From Flavobacterium psychrophilum (GTDB lineage: Bacteria; Bacteroidota; Bacteroidia; Flavobacteriales; Flavobacteriaceae): 12,721 nucleotides of DNA. The translations under genes were made by a program, and so were the position numbers. Positions 6,748-12,721 of the stretch are shown one piece after another (the first letter of the stretch is position 1; each line of letters starts with the position of its first letter). The DNA lies in the NCBI GenBank assembly GCA_945897545.1, contig CAMDGJ010000063.1:1-12721 (forward strand), in the 5' to 3' direction. The notes under the pieces were generated by a model. It had not been told where the DNA came from. It did no database searches and saw only the letters and a program-made list of their open reading frames with translations.

Positions 6748-7407
6748 TTAAAGCAACGAATATTCATTTGCTCTATTAGAAAGTTCTATCAGGTTTTTGA
6801 CTTTCAATTTTTTCATTAAGTTAAAACGATGCACTTCTGCAGTTCTTTTGCTGATGTCCAATGCTTCGGCGATTTCTTTGTTTCCTTTTCCAGATAATAG
6901 CAATTTGAGGATTTCTTTTTCTCTTTTGGTAATCATCATATCTTCATCTATAGTTTGCTTAATATCCATAGAGGCTAGAGGATTACTAAGTTGACTAATT
7001 AATATGGAGGAGATGTCACCACTAAAGTATTTCCCGCCATTGGCAACCGTATGAAGCGCTTTAAGAAATTCTTCTTTACTAGAACCTTTCAACAAATAAC
7101 CATCGGCACCTGCTTTGATAGATTTCAGGACATATTCTTCGGATTCGTGCATAGAAAGCATCACGATTTTCACTAAATTGTTTTGGCTTCTTAATTTCTC
7201 GACTACTTCAATACCAGTCATATTTGGCATACGAATGTCTAAAATAAGCAAGTCTGGTTGTTCGGTTTCAACTACTTTCAATGCTTCTAATCCATCTGTT
7301 GCTTCACCAACAACTTCTATGTTAGCTTCATTTTCTAATAATGATTTGATGCCGTCTCTAACAAAAACGTGATCATCTGCTAGTACAACTCGAATAGTAT
7401 CACTCAT
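6748..7407 (-). CDS. NarL/FixJ-family response regulator, probably nitrate/nitrite responsive
   Basis: The 219-residue protein is a two-component regulator with an N-terminal receiver (about 5-122) and a C-terminal LuxR-type helix-turn-helix (about 157-214). Receiver residues are complete: acidic pocket D11-D12, phospho-acceptor D57 in LLILDIRMPNMTG, switch S85 and K107 in GYLLKGSS. The DNA-binding part shows ITKREKEILKLLLSGKGNKEIAEALDIS and RTAEVHRFNLMKKL, the usual scaffold and recognition helices. The partner is very likely the kinase encoded 183 nt upstream on the same strand; the gap holds a candidate operator and a repeat, so the regulator probably has its own promoter. The inverted repeat is only 28-63 nt before the ATG, so control of its own gene is plausible. 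Length and layout equal E. coli NarL (216 residues). Orthology to NarL itself is not claimed. Confidence 0.88.
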   Translation of the reverse strand: MSDTIRVVLADDHVFVRDGIKSLLENEANIEVVGEATDGLEALKVVETEQPDLLILDIRMPNMTGIEVVEKLRSQNNLVKIVMLSMHESEEYVLKSIKAGADGYLLKGSSKEEFLKALHTVANGGKYFSGDISSILISQLSNPLASMDIKQTIDEDMMITKREKEILKLLLSGKGNKEIAEALDISKRTAEVHRFNLMKKLKVKNLIELSNRANEYSLL

Positions 7408-7432
7408 AACTTACTTAATTTAAAATTATATT

Positions 7433-7472
7433 ATTACGTATTAAAACTTAAAAGTAAGCTAATATACGTAAT
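7433..7472 (-). promoter_or_regulatory. TACGTA inverted-repeat operator upstream of the response regulator gene
   Basis: TACGTAT at 7435-7441 faces ATACGTA at 7464-7470 with 22 bases between. Bases 7433-7452 (ATTACGTATTAAAACTTAAA) match 18 of 20 bases of the site before narK. It lies 28-63 nt before the start codon, close enough to overlap the promoter, which would suit feedback control. A weak -7-like TAATTTTA is seen between this site and the gene. Confidence 0.55.
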
Positions 7473-7481
7473 TTTCAATTG

Positions 7482-7591
7482 CAATAGCAAAAATCAATTT
7501 CAATAATTAATTGAAAATTTGAATCTTTCTTCAATTGTAATTGCCATTGACATTGTAATTGATATTGTTATTGAAATTGCTATTGATATTT
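7482..7591 (-). repeat. NNATTG hexamer tandem repeat with an inverted counterpart, between kinase and regulator genes
   Basis: Nine hexamers ending in ATTG run without a break from 7532 to 7585 (CAATTG, TAATTG, CCATTG, ACATTG, TAATTG, ATATTG, TTATTG, AAATTG, CTATTG), and a degenerate tenth abuts the stop codon of the kinase gene. The 18 bases at 7568-7585 are the reverse complement of the segment 7482-7506 apart from a 7-nt insertion there, so the transcript could fold into a long AT-rich hairpin. It may end or stabilise the nirB-nirD-kinase transcript, or be a lineage-specific intergenic repeat. The function is not known. Confidence 0.65.
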
Positions 7592-9396
7592 TATATGGGA
7601 ATATTAAAGGTAATTCGCGTTCCTTCTTTTGGAATAGAATTTATAAAAACACGTCCATTAATATATTGAATCCTTTCTTTCATGAATAGCAATCCCATTC
7701 CAGATTGACTATTCCTTGTCTTATCTATTTCAGAAACCTCAAACCCTTTTCCATTATCATCAATCGTAATGCTCAAAAGAGTTGCGCTGTGAGAAAGCTG
7801 TACAATAATATGGGTTGAATCTGCATATTTTATGGCATTGTTTATTGCCTCTTGGGTTAACCTATAAATATTTATTTCGACTAAAGAATCCAATCGTTGA
7901 TCAAAATCGGTCTTGTTGTAAAAGAGTATATTTTTGCCGGTCAATTTTGATAATTCCTGGGTCAGTTTTGCCAATGCCGAATTAATTCCGTGGTCACTCA
8001 ATTCCGGTGGCATTAAATTAAATGTTGCCGTGCGAACTCCTTTAATAATATCTAGGGACAATTTTTTGAGGTATTCAATTTTTTGGGCTGCTTTTTCTTT
8101 GTCTTCAAGATCAATACTTTCGAGACTGAATTTCAATCCGGTGAGCATTTGTCCTATTCCGTCGTGAATCTCTCTAGCGATTCTGTTTTGTTCGTTTTCT
8201 TGATTTTCGACAATCTTGCTGGAAATAATTTTCTGTTGATTTATTTTGTCGTTTATGTTCTCTGAATTTAATCGCTCGACTTCTTGTTCTGCTTTTTTAC
8301 GCTCCGTTATATCAAAACAGATAATCAACAACTCTGATTCTTCTTTCTTAATCGTTACGGGAACCATTGATAAATCAAGCCAAATAGATTCATTATTCCT
8401 ATTGGTAATATTGAGTTCACCTTGCCAACCCGTTCTATTTTTATTGCCAATAATACGGTCGATAACTTCTTGTTCTTTTTCGATTGGAGTTAATACTTGA
8501 GCAAAAGTTTTATCGGAAAGGAAAGGATTATATTGGAGTAATTTTGAGAATTTTTCCCCAATATGAATGATGGAACCATCTGGAGAAAGTCTGCAATACA
8601 ACAAAGTGTTTTCCATTGCAAAGTTAAGCGATTTCAATTCTTTGACGGAGTTCTCTTTGATTTCGCTAAGATTTTCTGTGTCTCGCGCTAGTTTCAAGGC
8701 TTTCTTTTCGGAATTCAGCAATTTAAAAATGAGTTGTTCCACCTTTTTATTTGTGGGCTTGAAAATAAAAATAAATTCTAATAACAAAACCAACATCGTG
8801 AATAGTAGAATAGCATATTCGGTTTTGCTTTGCAGCGTCACTTTTTCGAGGGCTTCTTTATCGTACTCACCTACAATTTGGTTCATTTTTTCCAGAAAAA
8901 CACCTTGATTTTCGAGAATAGTTTGTACTAATTCTTGATTTTCTTTTTCGTTGATTCCTAACTTTTTGTTGTCTAGAAATGCCGTTGCAGCTTTGACGAT
9001 AGTGTCAAAATTGGGTTTAATAGCACTATACAATTTAGCTAGAGTCTCGCTTTTTTGTTTTGGAAAACCAAGACTATCATTTCCGTTTTCTAAGGCATTA
9101 TGGTTGAATTTCCAGAGCGATATGGTTTCATTAATTCTATTTATTTCCAACTTGCTTTTAATTGTATCCGTTACAAAATTCAAAATCAAAATTTCTTTGG
9201 TCAATTTCTGGCTCAACATTCTTTGTTTTCCTGAAATATTGATTATTCTGGAATCGCTCAACTGGCTGTTGAGATTGTATTGTATGAGCAACTGGCTTAG
9301 CAACACCGTAAAGGCAATAGTCAATAAGGCAAAAAGGTACAATCGCCTTAAGTTTTTGAATGAGATGTCGACTGATGTTTCGTCACTTTTTTTCAT
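7591..9396 (-). CDS. NarX-like sensor histidine kinase (PilJ-type sensor, PAS, HisKA_3, HATPase)
   Basis: The 601-residue membrane kinase probably senses nitrate/nitrite and phosphorylates the neighbouring NarL-type regulator. Order of parts: TM1 about 19-39; a periplasmic helical domain 40-192 of the PilJ/NarX type, starting with the P-box-like INISGKQRMLSQKL at 52-65, where R59 matches the arginine of the NarX/NarQ nitrate site; TM2 about 194-212; a coiled linker; a PAS domain about 258-365 ending in ICFDITERKKAEQE; a second coil; a HisKA_3 dimer region with phospho-acceptor H411 in REIHDGIGQML; and the ATPase with N519/N520 (QEAINNAIKYA), G1 DDNGKGF at 546-552 and G2 GMGL at 566-569. The ATG is 12 nt behind the DUF4202 stop, so it belongs to the nirBD operon. 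NarX itself has GAF-like rather than PAS modules, so the domain build differs. The ligand is inferred. Confidence 0.88.
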   Translation of the reverse strand: MKKSDETSVDISFKNLRRLYLFALLTIAFTVLLSQLLIQYNLNSQLSDSRIINISGKQRMLSQKLTKEILILNFVTDTIKSKLEINRINETISLWKFNHNALENGNDSLGFPKQKSETLAKLYSAIKPNFDTIVKAATAFLDNKKLGINEKENQELVQTILENQGVFLEKMNQIVGEYDKEALEKVTLQSKTEYAILLFTMLVLLLEFIFIFKPTNKKVEQLIFKLLNSEKKALKLARDTENLSEIKENSVKELKSLNFAMENTLLYCRLSPDGSIIHIGEKFSKLLQYNPFLSDKTFAQVLTPIEKEQEVIDRIIGNKNRTGWQGELNITNRNNESIWLDLSMVPVTIKKEESELLIICFDITERKKAEQEVERLNSENINDKINQQKIISSKIVENQENEQNRIAREIHDGIGQMLTGLKFSLESIDLEDKEKAAQKIEYLKKLSLDIIKGVRTATFNLMPPELSDHGINSALAKLTQELSKLTGKNILFYNKTDFDQRLDSLVEINIYRLTQEAINNAIKYADSTHIIVQLSHSATLLSITIDDNGKGFEVSEIDKTRNSQSGMGLLFMKERIQYINGRVFINSIPKEGTRITFNIPI

Positions 9397-9408
9397 AATG
9401 AAATGGTA

Positions 9409-9996
9409 TTACAACCCAAGTGCTTCTTTTATCAATTGAAGATTTGCTGTGCTAAAATTGATTTTTAAAGCTTCTTGATGACCGCTTTCTGACATTTTAT
9501 TCCAGGTTTTCAAAATGATGTTTTTGAGTTTCTCCGTGTCGTGTTTGTGTACAAATGGCTCTAAGTAATATTCCAAAAACACGAGACAAATTACATCTTC
9601 TAATAACTGGGTTTCTTCGTCTTTTTTTAGTAATTTTTTTTCGATTAGGAAAGAAACTCGGTCTATAAATGCTGGAGAATAGCCTGCTTTTTCTAAAATT
9701 TCGGCAGTTGTTTTAGCGTGGAATTTTTTTAAATCTTCGCGCCATTTTAAATAACCCACACGATCCATTGGGTAGGATTCTCTGGGCATTTTCCATCGGC
9801 AAATGTGTTGTGCTTTTGCAGCAATTTGAACTGCTTCGGAAGCATTTGGATGAAAATCCATCAGCCTTTCATACATTCGATTCGAATATAAAAGTTCTTT
9901 TGAATAGGTTTTAGATTGGTATATTTCTTGGTTGGGATCTTGAGCATTTTCTGCATCGATCCAAGTGCTTGCTTTCTGGAATTGTGATTGTATCAT
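9409..9996 (-). CDS. DUF4202 family protein in the nitrite reductase operon
   Basis: The 195-residue soluble, mostly helical protein has no signal peptide or membrane segment. I recognise the DUF4202 family from FDxANAxDP-like start WIDAENAQDPN (12-22) and the core AAKAQHICRWKMPRESYPMDR (about 60-79) followed by GYLKWREDLKKFHA (81-94). A second block, KKDEETQLLEDVICLVFLE (124-142), holds acidic residues. The invariant-looking H64, R67, H93, E133 and D134 resemble a metal-binding, HD-like site, but this is a guess. The biochemical role is not known to me. Its place, 30 nt after nirD and 12 nt before the sensor kinase, ties it to nitrite reduction or its regulation, for example cofactor handling, maturation of NirBD or modulation of the kinase. 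Confidence 0.85.
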   Translation of the reverse strand: MIQSQFQKASTWIDAENAQDPNQEIYQSKTYSKELLYSNRMYERLMDFHPNASEAVQIAAKAQHICRWKMPRESYPMDRVGYLKWREDLKKFHAKTTAEILEKAGYSPAFIDRVSFLIEKKLLKKDEETQLLEDVICLVFLEYYLEPFVHKHDTEKLKNIILKTWNKMSESGHQEALKINFSTANLQLIKEALGL

Positions 9997-10026
9997 TTGA
10001 AAAAGTATAATTTCAAAGATACATAT

Positions 10027-10404
10027 TTATTCTAAAAACCCAACGAATACTTCATCTCCTACAATTTTTACGGGATAAGTCGCTATAGAATAGTCGTCTC
10101 CATTTAAATTTGAACCATCCACAAGAGAAAAAGTTTTTTTGTGAAGTGGGCAGGCAATTTTAGGAATTTCGTCCATAGAACCTATCATTCCTCTAGACAA
10201 AACCATTTCCAATTTATGTGGACATAAATTTTGGCAAGCATACCATTCGTTTCTACGATTAAATTGTATGACCGCTATTTGCTTGTTTTTGTATTTGATG
10301 CAATTTCCGCCATCAATTGGGAAATCTGTTGTTTTTCCTGCATTGAACCAAACTTTTACATCTTCTTTATTGACGGTTTCGTATTGATTTAGTATTTCTT
10401 CCAT
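10027..10404 (-). CDS. nirD: Nitrite reductase [NAD(P)H] small subunit, Rieske type
   Basis: The 125-residue cytoplasmic protein is the NirD partner of the siroheme subunit NirB. It carries a complete Rieske [2Fe-2S] site: C61-P-H63 and C85-P-L-H88, in NLCPHK and IACPLHKKTFSL, within a Rieske_2 beta fold that starts around VKVWFNAGK at 17-24 and ends in DEVFVGFLE. Some NirD proteins keep the fold but lose part of the ligands; here all four are present, so a bound cluster is expected. The gene begins 34 nt after the nirB stop and ends 30 nt before the DUF4202 gene, which indicates one transcript. Length is slightly above E. coli NirD (108 residues), mostly from an N-terminal extension of about 15 residues. 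Confidence 0.92.
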   Translation of the reverse strand: MEEILNQYETVNKEDVKVWFNAGKTTDFPIDGGNCIKYKNKQIAVIQFNRRNEWYACQNLCPHKLEMVLSRGMIGSMDEIPKIACPLHKKTFSLVDGSNLNGDDYSIATYPVKIVGDEVFVGFLE

Positions 10405-10438
10405 AAAAAATTAAATTTAAAAATGAATTATCTCAAAC

Positions 10439-12721
10439 TTACCATGACCTCGGCATTTTTTGTTCTCTTAGCGGCAAATATTCCAAAGTATCATCTCTAT
10501 CGTCTGAATTCGTAAAGTGGCTAAATCTTTTCATCATTTCAGGATCTTCTATCGCTTGTTTCCATTCACACTCAAAAGTATCAACCAAACCTTGCATTTC
10601 GGCTTCTAATGTTTGAACAATTCCTAAACTGTCATTGATGATTACCTCTTTTAAATAATCCATACCACCATCTAATTTTTCTAACCAAGTCGCTGTTCGA
10701 ACTAACGGGCCGGCAGTTTGAATGTAATACATCAGAAAACGATCCATATATTTAATCACGGTTTCTTTGTCGATTTGTTCCGCCAATAAAACAGCGTGTT
10801 TTGGGTTAGCACCACCGTTACCGCAGATGTATAAATTCCAACCACCTTCGACAGCGATAACTCCAAAATCTTTTCCTCGAGCCTCAGCACATTCTCGGAT
10901 GCAAGCAGAAACACCGCCTTTGAGTTTGTGAGGAGAACGAATACCACGATAACGGTTTTCTAATTCGATTGCTAGTGAAGTACTATCGTCCATGCCGTAA
11001 CGACACCAAGCATTTCCGACACAACTTTTTACTGCTCGAAGTGATTTTCCGTAAGCGTGACCACTTTCGAAACCTTTATCAATTAATTTTTTCCAAATTG
11101 TAGGTAAATCATTGAGTTCTGCACCAAACAAATCGACCCGTTGCGCACCCGTAATTTTGGTGTATAAATTATACTCTTTGGCTACCTCGCCAATGGCTAT
11201 TAATTTCTCGGCAGTTACCTCGCCACCCGCCATTCTAGGCACAACCGAATAAGTTCCGTTGCGTTGAATATTAGCCAAAAATCGATCGTTTGAATCTTGA
11301 GAAGTTACGTGTTTGTTGGCAGTATCATTATAAATACTTGAGAAAACAGAAGACAAAACAGGTCGGCAAACTTCGCAACCGTCGCCTTTGCCTACAACTC
11401 CCAATACTTCGTTGTGATTGGTAAACTTATTAATTTTAACAATATCATATAACTCTTGACGAGAATAAGCAAAATGCTCACAAACAGTATCTTTTACTTC
11501 TTTTCCTAATGATTTTTGAGCTGCTTTGACCAAATCGACTACCATCGGTTTACAACCGCCACAACCCGAAGTCGCTTTGGTTAATTTAGCAACATCCGAG
11601 AATGTTTCGCAAGTTCCATCGGTTATGGAATCGCAAATTGCTCCTTTGGTAACATTTTCGCAAGAACATATAACCGCAGTATCTGGTAAATCATTGGCTC
11701 CCATAGCCATCGATTCTCCTCCACGTGAACCCAAAATAAGATCTTCGGGATTTTTGGGCAACGCCATTGCGTTACTATATATTTGAAACAAAGAGTTATA
11801 ATCACTAGAATCACCCACTAGAATTCCGCCCAAAAGTGTTTTTCCGTCTTTGGTAACATTGATTCTTTTGTAAATTCCGCTGAATTTATTTTCGTAAACA
11901 ATGGCTGTAACCGAATTATTTTCGATAAAAGGATCTCCAAAACTTGCTACCTCAACCCCAATTAATTTCAATTGGGTAGACATATCTATTGTGTCTCTCA
12001 TTGTTTTATCACCATTCAAAATTTGCTCAGCAGCCACATCGGCCATTTCGTAACCTGGTGCTACCAAACCATAAATCATACTATTGTAAAGAGCAACTTC
12101 GCCAATAGCATAAATATGAGAGTCTGAAGTTTGCATCCTGTTGTTTACTACAATTCCACCACGTTCGCCTACTTCAAGACCTCCAACTCTCCCTAGTTCG
12201 TCTCGAGGTTTTATTCCTGCAGAAATTACAAGCATATCTACTTTTAGCAATTCATTGTTGGCGAACATCATTCCTGTAATTGCCTTATCACCATCTAAAT
12301 ATTGAGTAGCTTTATTGAGGTGAATACCTATGTTGAGTTCTTCAATTTTAGATTGCAACATATTACTAGCTTGTTGATCGAGTTGTCGTGGCATTAGCTT
12401 TGGGGCAAATTCTACTACGTGAGCATTTAATCCCATACCGAGAACTGCGTTTGCAGCTTCAAGACCGAGCAATCCTCCACCTAAAACAGCAGCTTCAGTC
12501 GCACCATTTTTTTTGATTTTTTTGGCGTAAGACATCATCGCATCGAGATCTTCGATGGTTCTGTATACAAAAACCCCTTCTTTATCCGAGCCTTTTATTG
12601 GTGGAACAAAAGCAGAAGAACCTGTTGCTAAAACTAAGTAGTCATAAGAAATTGTATTGCCTAAATGAGTTGAAATGGTTTTGTTTTCTTTGTCTAAACC
12701 TATTACCAATTCAGAAGTATT
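10439..12721 (-). CDS. nirB: Nitrite reductase [NAD(P)H] large subunit (5' end outside the window)
   Basis: The siroheme/FAD enzyme reduces nitrite to ammonium with NAD(P)H in the cytoplasm. The frame is open to the window edge; about 760 codons are seen, and comparison with NirB (about 850 residues) suggests some 85 are missing, including the first FAD-binding GxGxxG. Visible in order: FAD/NAD(P) domain with YLVLATGSS (near 12640) and nucleotide-binding AAVLGGGLLGLEAA (near 12490); a BFD-like [2Fe-2S] site, CSC and CGGC (11668 to 11552); a second BFD-like block with CEHFAYSRQELYDIV and CEVC; then the sulfite/nitrite reductase core with the 4Fe-4S/siroheme cysteines in CVGNAWC (11023-11003) and CIREC (10903-10889). 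All four cluster cysteines are present, so it should be active. It is the first visible gene of the nirB-nirD-DUF4202-kinase operon. The TTG at 12709 is not the start. Confidence 0.95.
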   Translation of the reverse strand, partial: NTSELVIGLDKENKTISTHLGNTISYDYLVLATGSSAFVPPIKGSDKEGVFVYRTIEDLDAMMSYAKKIKKNGATEAAVLGGGLLGLEAANAVLGMGLNAHVVEFAPKLMPRQLDQQASNMLQSKIEELNIGIHLNKATQYLDGDKAITGMMFANNELLKVDMLVISAGIKPRDELGRVGGLEVGERGGIVVNNRMQTSDSHIYAIGEVALYNSMIYGLVAPGYEMADVAAEQILNGDKTMRDTIDMSTQLKLIGVEVASFGDPFIENNSVTAIVYENKFSGIYKRINVTKDGKTLLGGILVGDSSDYNSLFQIYSNAMALPKNPEDLILGSRGGESMAMGANDLPDTAVICSCENVTKGAICDSITDGTCETFSDVAKLTKATSGCGGCKPMVVDLVKAAQKSLGKEVKDTVCEHFAYSRQELYDIVKINKFTNHNEVLGVVGKGDGCEVCRPVLSSVFSSIYNDTANKHVTSQDSNDRFLANIQRNGTYSVVPRMAGGEVTAEKLIAIGEVAKEYNLYTKITGAQRVDLFGAELNDLPTIWKKLIDKGFESGHAYGKSLRAVKSCVGNAWCRYGMDDSTSLAIELENRYRGIRSPHKLKGGVSACIRECAEARGKDFGVIAVEGGWNLYICGNGGANPKHAVLLAEQIDKETVIKYMDRFLMYYIQTAGPLVRTATWLEKLDGGMDYLKEVIINDSLGIVQTLEAEMQGLVDTFECEWKQAIEDPEMMKRFSHFTNSDDRDDTLEYLPLREQKMPRSW

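Noticed and set aside
7532..7591. CRISPR-like array
   Set aside because: The unit is only 6 nt with no spacers, so it is a simple degenerate tandem repeat.
8951..9439. A 162-codon open frame on the + strand opposite the kinase gene
   Set aside because: It is antisense to a well-supported gene, shows no motif and is explained by codon bias of the - strand frame.
12707..12709. TTG at 12709 as the start of nirB
   Set aside because: The frame continues to the window edge, and about 85 family residues with the FAD-binding start are still missing.

Overview
The window looks like a piece of a Flavobacterium-type (Bacteroidota) chromosome. It is AT-rich, Shine-Dalgarno sequences are weak or absent, a few upstream regions carry the TAnnTTTG promoter element of this phylum, and the proteins read as flavobacterial. 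No RNA gene, insertion sequence, integrase or CRISPR array was seen. The theme is uptake of nitrate and nitrite, reduction of nitrite to ammonium, and the regulation of both.

Layout. On the + strand (1-4034) lie the 3' end of an outer-membrane porin of the alginate-export type, a periplasmic nitrate-binding protein (nrtA), a permease (nrtB) and an ATPase (nrtD type), closed by an intrinsic terminator at 4059-4092. A strong hairpin sits between nrtA and nrtB, and a 14-nt tandem repeat lies between nrtB and the ATPase gene. The rest is on the - strand. Reading from the right edge, a likely operon holds nirB (5' end outside the window), nirD, a DUF4202 gene and a NarX-like sensor kinase, with gaps of only 12-34 nt. 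After 183 nt of repeats and a putative operator come a NarL-type response regulator and then a NarK-type nitrate/nitrite transporter with its own terminator. Between narK and the convergent nrt operon is a very AT-rich gene of the DUF5677 type, split by one in-frame TAG codon.

How it works together (inference). Nitrate crosses the outer membrane through the porin and the inner membrane through NrtABD and/or NarK. NirBD reduces nitrite to ammonium. The nitrate reductase is not in the window and may lie beyond nirB. The kinase carries a nitrate-sensor P-box-like motif in a PilJ-type periplasmic domain and probably phosphorylates the regulator. Two nearly identical TACGTA-containing inverted repeats, one before narK and one before the regulator gene, are good candidates for its binding site.

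The points most worth a second look are this shared operator, the amber-interrupted DUF5677 gene, the DUF4202 gene inside the nitrite reductase/sensor operon, an extra periplasmic domain of about 85 residues in NarK, and three intergenic repeat or hairpin structures.
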